DNA of 64,000 nucleotides from Bacillota bacterium (GTDB taxonomy: Bacteria > Bacillota > Negativicutes > CTSoil-072). The notes below the pieces were generated by a model, which did no database searches, had not been told where the DNA came from, and saw only the letters and a list, made by a program, of their open reading frames with translations. This document shows positions 7,554 through 15,417 of this stretch, in pieces. Positions within the stretch are counted from its first letter, which is position 1; each line of letters begins with the position of its first letter. Made by a program: the position numbers and the translations under genes. Location of the stretch: contig JAGFZV010000002.1 in NCBI GenBank assembly GCA_017889545.1, forward strand, positions 186,001 through 250,000, read 5' to 3'.

Positions 7554-8819
7554 ATGAAAACGAAGCATAAAGTGATATCGGTGGTTATGTTTTGTTATTT
7601 GGTTGCCTGGTTGGACCGTATGGCTATTAGTATGGCCCTTCCATCCATGATGAAAGAACTGAACATGTCGCCGACCATGGCTGGGACAATTATGAGCGCG
7701 TTTTTCCTCGGTTATGCCGCTTTCCAAATGCCAGGAGGGATTTTAAGCGACAAAATCGGTCCGCGCAAGGTGATTACCGGTGCGTTGGCTTGGTGGTCGG
7801 TCTTCACTGCTTTTACCGGCGCCTGTACGTCGATGACATCCATGATGGTTACCCGGTTCCTGTTCGGTATCGGGGAAGGGGTCTTCCCCGGTCCGGTATG
7901 GCGTGTGATTGGCAATTGGTTCAGTAAAAAAGACCGGGCTACAGCCAATTCATTCATTCTGACTACGGTGGCTTTGGGGCCGGCGATTACGCCGTTGATT
8001 GTAGCGCCAATCCTCATTGCGTACGGCTGGCGGGTTATGTTCTATATTCTTGGGCTGGCAGGCGCTGTTTGTGTCGTAGCTTCCTGGCTCTATATTGCCA
8101 ATACGCCGAAAGAACACAAACGGATTACACAGGCGGAATTGGATCAGCATAATGCTGAAGTTGCTGCCGATGCCTTAACTTCGGACAAGGTGATGGCCAA
8201 GGCTTCATTGGGTCAATTAATGGCTTCACCGGCAATCTGGATTTTGTTTATTAGCGTTTTAACGCTGACGATCACCATTTATGGCTACTTGACCTGGCTT
8301 CCGGCTTATCTTATCAAGGTGCGCGGGTTATCGCTGGCCAAAGCGGGCATCGCTGCCTCGATACCGTTTTTCTTCGCAGCAATCGGTATGGCAGTTTCTG
8401 GCTGGCTGTCGGACAAATATTTCCGTAATAACCGGAAATATTTGGTGATCGCTTCCGAGTTATTGGGCGCATTTTTCCTCTATCAATTCTTCAATGTCGC
8501 CGATATGGCGACAGCCCAAATCTATCAGTGTGTAGCTGCGTTCTTTCTGTATATGGCGTTGGGGGCGATATGGACCTTGCCGGTCCTGATGATCCCAGTG
8601 CATTTAATGGGTTCCGGATCTGGATTTGTGAACACAGGCGGTCAATTGGGCGGATTTTTGGCGCCGCTGGCGATTGGTTTTATGATTGATTATTTTGGCG
8701 GTGATTATGTGGCCGGTTTTAATGTGCTGATTGGATCATCCATCATTTCCGCCGCGATTGTGGCGCTGTTTGTCAAAGAAAAAAAGGAAGTTGTCAACGT
8801 GGTTGAAGAGACTGTCTAA
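7554..8819 (+). CDS. MFS transporter, anion:cation symporter (ACS) type
   Basis: A 421-residue major facilitator with about 12 transmembrane segments. Features include WLDRMAISMALP in helix 1, the motif GILSDKIGPRK between helices 2 and 3, and FLFGIGEGVFPGPVWR in helix 4, which is characteristic of ACS-family organic-anion carriers (hexuronate, phthalate, tartrate and similar). Its place inside the CoA-ester cluster suggests uptake of the organic acid that the cluster degrades. The substrate cannot be read from sequence. The ATG has a GGTGGGG ribosome site. Confidence 0.88.
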   Translation: MKTKHKVISVVMFCYLVAWLDRMAISMALPSMMKELNMSPTMAGTIMSAFFLGYAAFQMPGGILSDKIGPRKVITGALAWWSVFTAFTGACTSMTSMMVTRFLFGIGEGVFPGPVWRVIGNWFSKKDRATANSFILTTVALGPAITPLIVAPILIAYGWRVMFYILGLAGAVCVVASWLYIANTPKEHKRITQAELDQHNAEVAADALTSDKVMAKASLGQLMASPAIWILFISVLTLTITIYGYLTWLPAYLIKVRGLSLAKAGIAASIPFFFAAIGMAVSGWLSDKYFRNNRKYLVIASELLGAFFLYQFFNVADMATAQIYQCVAAFFLYMALGAIWTLPVLMIPVHLMGSGSGFVNTGGQLGGFLAPLAIGFMIDYFGGDYVAGFNVLIGSSIISAAIVALFVKEKKEVVNVVEETV

Positions 8820-8834
8820 TTCAATACGGTTAGT

Positions 8835-8871
8835 GACAAAGCTGCTGCCCAATCATAGGGGCAGCTTTGTC
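8835..8871 (+). other. Intercistronic hairpin
   Basis: The stem GACAAAGCTGC / GCAGCTTTGTC (11 bp, with a further inner pairing TGCCC/GGGGCA) has no T run. It sits between the transporter and flavoprotein genes and may be an mRNA processing or stability element rather than a terminator. Confidence 0.6.
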
Positions 8872-8961
8872 GCGGATTCTTGCAAATCTCCGGTAAGGAA
8901 AGAGGAAAGGCCTCTAGTAAGGCCGAAAATAATAAAAATTAAGGCGGAGGAGTTGGCTAAT

Positions 8962-9603
8962 ATGAAGGCAATTGCAATTTGCGGCTCGCAGCGGGAGAAT
9001 GGCAATACGGAATTCTTTTTAAAGACGATGCTGGAGGGGCTGTCGGAACAAGGAATTGAAACGGAGTTTATTTCTTTGCAGGACAAAACGATTATGCCCT
9101 GCAAAGGCTGTTATGGCTGTTTGGAGAAAAAACAATGCGTTATTGACGATGATTTTGAAGAAATTTTTGCCAAGATGATGACCGCGGATGGAATTATTGT
9201 CGGCTCGCCTGTGTATGTTGCCAGGGCATCGTCTCTTCTGTCGGCTTTGTTGGAACGGGCTACTTTCTCCGGGCGGGCTTCCGGCCGGATGTTATCCGGG
9301 AAGGTCGGCGCGCCGGTTACTGTGGCCAGGCGAACCGGGCAGGCATTTGCCTCGGCGGAATTGCTGCTCTGGTATTTTATCAATGACATTACTATTCCGG
9401 GGTCTATGTATTGGAATATCGGCGTTGCCGGTGCAAAGGGCGCCAAGGATGCTGCCAATGATTTGGAAGGCATTGAAATTATGAAATATTCGGCGGTCAA
9501 CATGGCTCATGTGATGAAGGCGTTGCAGGCTTACCGGCAGACAAAACCGGAAAAGCCGGTGGATCGCAACACGTTGTTTTTTGACCCCGAAGCGCAAAAG
9601 TAA
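8962..9603 (+). CDS. Iron-sulfur flavoprotein / NADPH-dependent FMN reductase family
   Basis: A 213-residue flavodoxin-fold protein. The N-terminus CGSQRENGNTE is the FMN phosphate-binding loop. The compact motif C-x2-C-x2-C-x5-C (CKGCYGCLEKKQC, about residues 46-58) matches the 4Fe-4S motif of Isf-type iron-sulfur flavoproteins. GSPVYVARASS is the second flavin loop. It could pass electrons to or from the acyl-CoA dehydrogenase or reduce a substrate double bond; this is inference from context. ATG 8962 has GGAGGAG upstream. The reading frame is open further upstream, inside the transporter gene, without a start signal. Confidence 0.85.
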   Translation: MKAIAICGSQRENGNTEFFLKTMLEGLSEQGIETEFISLQDKTIMPCKGCYGCLEKKQCVIDDDFEEIFAKMMTADGIIVGSPVYVARASSLLSALLERATFSGRASGRMLSGKVGAPVTVARRTGQAFASAELLLWYFINDITIPGSMYWNIGVAGAKGAKDAANDLEGIEIMKYSAVNMAHVMKALQAYRQTKPEKPVDRNTLFFDPEAQK

Positions 9604-9627
9604 GCATATGGCAGGAGGTTCGTATCC

Positions 9628-11019
9628 ATGGAGCAGGAAATAGCCAGACATGAAGCGTTGGAAGCCGTATTTGTTGAAAACGTTTTCCGTATTTTTGATC
9701 ATATGCCGATCGGTATTAGCTTTGTGGATGCCAGTGGGAATGTTGTTCGTTTGAACAAGACGATGCTGGATTATTTCGGTCTGACCCACGAAGTGGAAGG
9801 GCGGCATATCACGGAAATTGAGCCAACTTCCCGTTTGCCGGTGGTCATGAAGACCATGAAAGCGGAGGTGGCTCATCGCCACCGGTTTGCCAATGGGCGC
9901 GAAGCGATTGTTCACCGCATTCCGGTCATTGACAACGGAAGGCTGATTGGAGCGATCGGGATTATTTTGTTTGGCGATCTGCAGGATATCTACATGCTGG
10001 CGGAAAAAAACAAGATCCTGCTCCGTAAACTGGCTGACTATGAGAAAGAACAGCGGCTGTATAAAACAAAATACAGCCTGAATGATATTGTCGGCACAAG
10101 CGATACGATGAAAGCCTGTAAAGAACAGGCCAAACGGATCGCCCGTTCCAATTCCAACGTGCTGATTACCGGCGAGAGCGGAGTGGGCAAGGAATTATTC
10201 GCCCATGCGATCCATGATGAGAGCGCGCGCAGGGAAGGTCCTTTCGTGCGTGTGAACTGTGCAGCGATTCCCGAAACTTTGCTGGAATCGGAATTGTTTG
10301 GCTATGAAGAAGGGTCGTTTACCGGCGCGAAAAAAGGTGGACAACCCGGGAAATTTGAACTCGCTGACGGGGGAACCATTTTTCTGGATGAAATTGGCGA
10401 TATGCCCTATGTGATGCAGGCCAAATTATTGCGCGTATTGCAAGAACGGGAATTTGAACGTGTAGGCGGCAAGGATATTATTCGTGTAAATGTACGGGTG
10501 ATTTCAGCAACCAATTCGGATCTCGAGAATTTGATTTCCAGCGGCGGATTCCGCAGCGACTTATTTTATCGGTTGAATGTATTGGCGTTAAAAATCCCGC
10601 CTCTGCGAGAACGGCAGGGAGATATACCCAATCTGATTTATCACTTTCTGAGTGTTTTGTATCAGGAAAATGGCTTGTACGCCACGCTTTCACCGGAATG
10701 TATGGCAGTATTGTGCAAGTATGAGTGGCCCGGAAATATCCGGGAACTCCGGAATGTGGTGGAAAAAATTGATTTGGAGGCGGAAGGGAGAGTGGCCGAG
10801 CTGGCTGATATCCCGCAATATGTTTTACGCAGTATCAATATTAAGAAAGTGCGGGTGTCGCCGGCAGCCGGTTTGGTTTCGGTATTGGAACGGGTGGAAG
10901 CAGAAGAAATCAAGCGGGCGATTGATTTGTGCGGCGGCAATAAAATCAAAGCGGCGGAATATCTGCAGATTCCCAAGGTTCGTCTATATCGAAAAGTAAA
11001 ACGTTATAAAATTGATTAA
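9628..11019 (+). CDS. Sigma-54-dependent transcriptional activator (PAS, AAA+, Fis-type HTH)
   Basis: A 463-residue bacterial enhancer-binding protein. A PAS-like sensor covers about residues 15-120. The AAA+ domain has Walker A GESGVGKE (182-189), the sigma-54 contact loop GSFTGA (229-234) and Walker [10 protein letters not shown] (250-258). The C-terminus holds a Fis-type helix-turn-helix ([20 protein letters not shown]). It lies within the cluster preceded by a -24/-12 promoter and repeated palindromes, so it is the likely activator of that promoter. The PAS domain suggests an intracellular ligand, possibly the substrate or its CoA ester. No receiver domain is present, so it is not a phosphorelay regulator. 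Confidence 0.95.
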   Translation: MEQEIARHEALEAVFVENVFRIFDHMPIGISFVDASGNVVRLNKTMLDYFGLTHEVEGRHITEIEPTSRLPVVMKTMKAEVAHRHRFANGREAIVHRIPVIDNGRLIGAIGIILFGDLQDIYMLAEKNKILLRKLADYEKEQRLYKTKYSLNDIVGTSDTMKACKEQAKRIARSNSNVLITGESGVGKELFAHAIHDESARREGPFVRVNCAAIPETLLESELFGYEEGSFTGAKKGGQPGKFELADGGTIFLDEIGDMPYVMQAKLLRVLQEREFERVGGKDIIRVNVRVISATNSDLENLISSGGFRSDLFYRLNVLALKIPPLRERQGDIPNLIYHFLSVLYQENGLYATLSPECMAVLCKYEWPGNIRELRNVVEKIDLEAEGRVAELADIPQYVLRSINIKKVRVSPAAGLVSVLERVEAEEIKRAIDLCGGNKIKAAEYLQIPKVRLYRKVKRYKID

Positions 11020-11045
11020 AATTCAAAAAATTCCATAAACTATGA

Positions 11046-11051
11046 TATAAT
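11046..11051 (+). promoter_or_regulatory. Possible sigma-A -10 element for the small membrane peptide gene
   Basis: TATAAT follows the activator stop codon by 26 nt and precedes the peptide's GGGAGG by about 20 nt. The -35 region (TTCAAA near 11022) is weak. Confidence 0.4.
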
Positions 11052-11084
11052 ATGAGTTGAGATTGCAAAAAGGGAGGAATCGTT

Positions 11085-11213
11085 TTGGAAACGAAAACTT
11101 TCGCTTTTCATGCCAATCATATGCTCATTGCAAATTTAATGGCGGCATTGGGGCTGTTTGCTATTTTTCTGCCGGAAATTATTGAATCGTGTGGTAACAG
11201 AGATCGTTGCTGA
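11085..11213 (+). CDS. Small single-span membrane peptide (42 aa)
   Basis: A 42-codon reading frame starting at TTG, with GGGAGG 8 nt upstream and ending inside the left arm of a strong terminator. The product begins METKTFAFHA and has a hydrophobic stretch (about residues 13-33, MLIANLMAALGLFAIF) that could span the membrane, then a short polar tail with two Cys. I know no family for it. The signals around it (-10 box, ribosome site, terminator) support expression. It lies between the activator gene and the isomerase gene. Confidence 0.5.
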   Translation: METKTFAFHANHMLIANLMAALGLFAIFLPEIIESCGNRDRC

Positions 11214-11240
11214 AGCAATGGAAGTCTCTGTTTTTTTTTG
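11196..11240 (+). terminator. Rho-independent terminator after the small peptide gene
   Basis: The outer stem AACAGAGA / TCTCTGTT with an inner TTGC-TGAA-GCAA hairpin is followed by nine T residues. It separates the activator and peptide genes from the downstream isomerase gene, so the latter genes may need read-through or their own promoter. Confidence 0.85.
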
Positions 11241-11350
11241 AAATTGTACGCAATAATGATCGTCGTGTTTTTCAAGCAATCGTTCTGCCAATCGGAAAGA
11301 GGTGGTGAAAAGCATAGTCCCTGCAAAAAAAATAGTAGGAGGGGAATTGT

Positions 11351-12133
11351 ATGGGAGAAAAAGCGGTATTATTTGAAAAAAGCGGAGGTATAGCCACGAT
11401 CACGCTGAACAGGCCGGAGGCCATGAATTCCATGAACCAGGCGTTGGTCGATGATTGGATCGAAGCTTTGGCGTTGGCACAAAAAGATTCTGAGGTCAGG
11501 GCAGTTGTCATTACCGGCAGTGGAAAAGCATTTTGCGCCGGCGGCGATTTATTCTACCTTGCAAGTCTTAAGGAACCGATTGCCGCCCGTAAGTTTATTG
11601 AACAGGCCGGTACAATCATCAATGGCATTATGGGGATGGATAAACCGGTGATTGCCATGGTCAATGGCGTAGCTGCCGGGGCTGCTTTTAATATTGCTTT
11701 GGCTTGCGATATTGTTTTCTGTGCAAAATCAGCGCGTTTTGCCCAGAGTTTCATTAAGGTGGGGCTAGTTCCCGACTGCGGCGGATTGTACCTTTTGTCA
11801 AGGGTCGTTGGGATGCATAAAGCGAAGGAATTGATGTTTACAGCGGATTTAATCGATGCGGATACCGCTTTGCAGCTGGGAATTGTCAATCAGGTGGTTG
11901 AGCCTGAAGTACTTGCAGCTGTGACCTATGCGTTTGCAGAGCGAATGGTGAATGCAGCGCCGGTTGCTTTGGGCATGATCAAAAAAATGATCAATCGCAG
12001 CGGCAATCTTGACTTGGAGAGCACGTTGGAATTTGAGGCGGATATGCAAACGATTTGCATGCAGACTTCTGATCATCAGGAAGGTGTAAAAGCGTTTAAG
12101 GAAAAACGGGCGCCTGTATTTAAAGGACAGTAA
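11351..12133 (+). CDS. Enoyl-CoA hydratase/isomerase family protein, PaaG-like isomerase
   Basis: A 260-residue crotonase-fold protein. The oxyanion-hole motif FCAGGDL (61-67) and GVAAGAAFNIALACD are present. Both glutamates required by classical enoyl-CoA hydratases are replaced (N114 and F134 at their positions), while an Asp (D142) sits in GLVPDCGG, the arrangement of PaaG-type enoyl-CoA isomerases. It therefore probably shifts a double bond or rearranges a ring-derived CoA ester and does not add water. AGGAGGGG precedes the ATG. It is followed by a second CoA-transferase gene. Confidence 0.85.
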   Translation: MGEKAVLFEKSGGIATITLNRPEAMNSMNQALVDDWIEALALAQKDSEVRAVVITGSGKAFCAGGDLFYLASLKEPIAARKFIEQAGTIINGIMGMDKPVIAMVNGVAAGAAFNIALACDIVFCAKSARFAQSFIKVGLVPDCGGLYLLSRVVGMHKAKELMFTADLIDADTALQLGIVNQVVEPEVLAAVTYAFAERMVNAAPVALGMIKKMINRSGNLDLESTLEFEADMQTICMQTSDHQEGVKAFKEKRAPVFKGQ

Positions 12134-12202
12134 ATGTAGACTTGCTTCAGGCGAAATTTTAAATAGCAGAAAACATTGACTATCAAAAAGAGGAGGGTTA
12201 TG

Positions 12203-13516
12203 ATGGACTGGAAAGCAATGTATCAGAAAAAATTGGTGTCTGTAGAAGAAGCGGCAGCTGTCATCAAATCGAATGACCGGGTTTGGTATCCTCCATGTGG
12301 AAGTGCTCCTGTTGACTTGATCAATGCGATCAGCAAGCGCTACAAGGAACTGGAAAATGTGACGATGACCAGCGCATTAATTCTTTCTCCTTTCGACTAT
12401 TTAAAAGCGGAATGCATTGGCCATATCAAGCATCATACAACCTTTATGGGACCGGTAGAGCGCAAGTTTTATCCGCAAGGCAATGTCGATGTGACTTCCT
12501 ACCAGTTTGCCCACACCGATTGGCTGACGGAAAACAGGACGCGCGCTAACGTGTTTTTGGCTGAAGTTTCGCCGCCTGACGAGAACGGCAATATGAGTTA
12601 TGGTTCGATGGGGACTTTTAATGGCGCTACTGCTGCCAAAGTCGCCGGCACGATCATTGTCCAGGTCAATCAAGAGGTTCCTTATGTGTATGGCGGTCAG
12701 AAGTCGTTCATAAACGTGAAAGACGTAACCTATATCTGCGAGCAGGACCATAAAGTGCCTGAATTGCCGCAGCCGCCGGTAACCGATATTGCCAAAACCA
12801 TTGCTTCGCATATGGTCGATTATATTGAAAATGGTTCAACCATCCAGATCGGGTTGGGCGGGGTAGCGAACGCAGTCGGTTTTTTCCTCGAACACCATAA
12901 GGATCTGGGTGTGCATACTGAAATGTTTGTGGATTCGATGATCTCTCTTGTCGAAAAAGGAGTCATCACCGGAGCCAAAAAGACGCTTCACCCCGGTGAA
13001 ATTACCTGCAGTTTTGGCCTTGGGTCAGAAAAACTGTATCGGTTTATGCATAAAAATCCGATGCTCAAGACGTACCCGATTTCTTACATTGCGGATGAAA
13101 ATATTATTGCCAAGAACAACAATTTTATTTCCATTAATAATGCATTGATGTGCGACCTTACCGGACAAGCCTGTTCCGAATCACTGGGCTTCGATCAATT
13201 CAGCGGCACCGGCGGCCAGCTGAATTTTGTCCGCGGAGCGGCGATGTCTCCAGGCGGCAAGTCTTTCCTGGCTTTCCAGTCTTTTGCCACGATGAAGGAC
13301 GGTTCCTTGACTTCCAGAATTAGCGCTGTTCTACCGCCGGGTGCAGTCATTACGACTCCGCGTACCGATATCCAGTATGTGGTAACGGAATATGGTGTGG
13401 CCGACTTGAGAGGACAGAGCATCTCGGAACGGGTAAAAGAACTGGTTAAAGTTGCCCATCCGCAATTCAGGGAGGAACTTATGCAGGATGCGAAGAAGTA
13501 TGGTCTGTTGAGTTAA
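12203..13516 (+). CDS. CoA-transferase / acetyl-CoA hydrolase family protein, copy 2
   Basis: A 437-residue homologue of the first CoA-transferase in the cluster. The same landmarks occur: IQIGLGGVANAVG, LGVHTEMFVD with the presumed catalytic Glu, FSGTGGQLNF, and YVVTEYGVADLRG. The N-terminal part differs more from copy 1, which suggests a different acid or CoA donor. The start is uncertain by one codon: ATG 12200 and ATG 12203 follow AGGAGGG directly, and 12203 has the better spacing. Confidence 0.88.
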   Translation: MDWKAMYQKKLVSVEEAAAVIKSNDRVWYPPCGSAPVDLINAISKRYKELENVTMTSALILSPFDYLKAECIGHIKHHTTFMGPVERKFYPQGNVDVTSYQFAHTDWLTENRTRANVFLAEVSPPDENGNMSYGSMGTFNGATAAKVAGTIIVQVNQEVPYVYGGQKSFINVKDVTYICEQDHKVPELPQPPVTDIAKTIASHMVDYIENGSTIQIGLGGVANAVGFFLEHHKDLGVHTEMFVDSMISLVEKGVITGAKKTLHPGEITCSFGLGSEKLYRFMHKNPMLKTYPISYIADENIIAKNNNFISINNALMCDLTGQACSESLGFDQFSGTGGQLNFVRGAAMSPGGKSFLAFQSFATMKDGSLTSRISAVLPPGAVITTPRTDIQYVVTEYGVADLRGQSISERVKELVKVAHPQFREELMQDAKKYGLLS

Positions 13517-13524
13517 AACGGAAA

Positions 13525-13566
13525 GACCCTGCAAGACCCCGCCGCTTAGGCGTGGTCTTGCAGGTC
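13525..13566 (+). other. Intercistronic palindrome
   Basis: A nearly perfect hairpin (GACCCTGCAAGACCCCGCC, loop GCTTA, GGCGTGGTCTTGCAGGTC) has no T run. It lies between the CoA-transferase and acyl-CoA dehydrogenase genes. The words TGCAAGACCCCG and CTTAG resemble the hairpin at 30946-30973, so an IS200/IS605-end origin is possible. Confidence 0.6.
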
Positions 13567-13594
13567 AATCATAATAACTAATAGGGGGAATACT

Positions 13595-14731
13595 ATGTTT
13601 GACATGTCACTAACGGAAGAACAGATGATTTTGCAGCAAAATGTCCGTGAGTTTGTTCAGAAGAAGATTACCCCGGTTGCCAACAAATATGACCAATCCG
13701 GAGAATTTCCATGGGAAGTCATCAATGAGCTGATTGCCATGGATCTGCACTGCATGCCTGTCCCCGTCGAGTATGGCGGTCCAGGGCTGGATGCCGTGTC
13801 TTGCGCTCTTTTGGCGGAAGAATTAGGCAAAGGGGATGCCGGTATTGCGACTACGATCGCTGCCAATGGACTGACGTCTTATCCTGTTATGCTTGCCGGT
13901 ACGCCGGAACAGAAAAAAATGTATTTTGATATTCTGATGCAAGGGAAATTGGCTGGTTTTTGTCTTACTGAACCAAACGCCGGCTCGGATGCCGGCGGCG
14001 TCATGACGACTGCTGTGCGTGAAGGCGACGAATATGTACTGAATGGCACCAAGTGCTTTATTACCAATGGCGGAGTTGCCGATGTATATACCGTTTTTGC
14101 GAATGTGGATATAAAAAAAGGAATCCGGGGTTTGAGCGCTTTTATTGTTGAGCGCAGCCGGGAAGGAGTTCAGGTCGGCCAGGAAGAAGACAAAATGGGG
14201 ATCCGCACTTCAAACACCACGGAAGTCATTTTCAAAAATGTACGGGTTCCGGCTGACCATCTGCTTGGAAGAGAAGGCGAAGGCTTTAAAATTGCGATGC
14301 AGACGCTGGATGTCGCCCGTCCTATGGTGGGCGCAATTTCCGTCGGTTTGGCGCAATCAGCCTTGGACTTGGCGATAAATTATTCAAAAGAGCGGCGTCA
14401 ATTCGGAAAACCGATTGCTTCGCTGCAAGCGATCCAATTTATGCTGGCCGATATGGCAATCCAGATCGAAGCGGCACGCAGCATGGTGTACCGTGCTTGT
14501 TACCTGATTGACGCGAAAAAACCTCATGGTAAAGAAGCGGCGATTGCCAAAGTATTCGCATCGGATATGGCCATGCAGGTTACAACCGATGCAGTGCAGG
14601 TTTTTGGCGGATATGGATACAGTCGGCAATATCCGGTGGAAAAATTAATGCGTGATGCGAAAATCATGCAAATCTTTGAAGGCACGAATCAAATCCAGCG
14701 AGTCGTGATCGCCGGGCAGATTTTGCGGTAA
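13595..14731 (+). CDS. Acyl-CoA dehydrogenase (short-chain type)
   Basis: A 378-residue FAD enzyme oxidising an acyl-CoA to its 2-enoyl-CoA, or working in reverse. Signatures: GFCLTEPNAGSDAGG, KCFITNGGVAD, DKMGIRTSNTTEV, RRQFGKPIASLQAIQF, and FEGTNQIQRVVIA, whose Glu is at the catalytic base position of short-chain acyl-CoA dehydrogenases. No EtfAB genes are in the cluster, so electrons must go to an Etf encoded elsewhere or to the flavoprotein at 8962. A strong terminator follows; this is the last gene of the cluster. Confidence 0.94.
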   Translation: MFDMSLTEEQMILQQNVREFVQKKITPVANKYDQSGEFPWEVINELIAMDLHCMPVPVEYGGPGLDAVSCALLAEELGKGDAGIATTIAANGLTSYPVMLAGTPEQKKMYFDILMQGKLAGFCLTEPNAGSDAGGVMTTAVREGDEYVLNGTKCFITNGGVADVYTVFANVDIKKGIRGLSAFIVERSREGVQVGQEEDKMGIRTSNTTEVIFKNVRVPADHLLGREGEGFKIAMQTLDVARPMVGAISVGLAQSALDLAINYSKERRQFGKPIASLQAIQFMLADMAIQIEAARSMVYRACYLIDAKKPHGKEAAIAKVFASDMAMQVTTDAVQVFGGYGYSRQYPVEKLMRDAKIMQIFEGTNQIQRVVIAGQILR

Positions 14732-14774
14732 GCAAGATTTGCGTGCGGGTGTTTTGTAAAAATGATGAAATACA

Positions 14775-14820
14775 CAAGAAGCGCTATTTGTCTGCAGACA
14801 AATAGCGCTTCTTGTTGTAT
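14775..14820 (+). terminator. Rho-independent terminator closing the CoA-ester cluster
   Basis: A perfect 18-bp stem (14775-14792 with 14797-14814) around a TGCA loop, followed by TTGTATT. Confidence 0.8.
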
Positions 14821-14863
14821 TATAAAGAACGGGTTCATAAAGAATGAATAGGGAGAGAATAGC

Positions 14864-15412
14864 GTGTTAATAGAATTTGATGGAAAAAGACCGATCCTGG
14901 ATCCCAAAACGTTTATTGCCGACGGCGCAAAGGTGATCGGTGCGGTTACGATAAAGGAATTTGGCAGCGTTTGGTTCAATACGGTGATCCGCGGCGATGT
15001 GAATACCATTGAAATAGGCAAATACAGCAATATTCAGGACAATTCCGTGATCCATGTGGCAGGCGCCTACCCGACGATTGTCGGTGATTTTGTCACTGTC
15101 GGCCATAACGTGGTTTTGCATGGCTGTGTGGTGGAAGATCATTGCTTGATTGGCATGGGTGCGGTGGTCCTCAGCGGCGCAGTGATTGGCGAAGGAAGCA
15201 TCATTGCTGCCGGCGCGCTGGTTAAGGAGCGACAGGTAATTCCTCCGCACTCTTTGGTAATGGGACTTCCGGGGAAAGTCGTAAAAACGATCCCGGACAA
15301 GTGGAAGGAAATCCATGCGCAGGCTGTAAAATATAAAATGATATGGACGGAGCAGTACAGGATTATGCCTGATGCTGATGGTGAACGGTATAGCGGCGAA
15401 AAGATCGTGTAA
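14864..15412 (+). CDS. Gamma-class carbonic anhydrase-like protein
   Basis: A 182-residue left-handed beta-helix protein made of hexapeptide repeats. Three His in SVIHVAG, TVGHNVVLHG match the zinc ligands of gamma carbonic anhydrases. Bacterial members may hydrate CO2 or serve as uncharacterised YrdA/PaaY-like proteins; PaaY is a thioesterase in phenylacetate catabolism, which is notable beside the PaaG-like gene, but a terminator separates them. The start is GTG with GGGAGAG upstream. It converges on the MFS gene with only five bases between stop codons. Confidence 0.88.
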   Translation: MLIEFDGKRPILDPKTFIADGAKVIGAVTIKEFGSVWFNTVIRGDVNTIEIGKYSNIQDNSVIHVAGAYPTIVGDFVTVGHNVVLHGCVVEDHCLIGMGAVVLSGAVIGEGSIIAAGALVKERQVIPPHSLVMGLPGKVVKTIPDKWKEIHAQAVKYKMIWTEQYRIMPDADGERYSGEKIV

Positions 15413-15417
15413 GAGAA

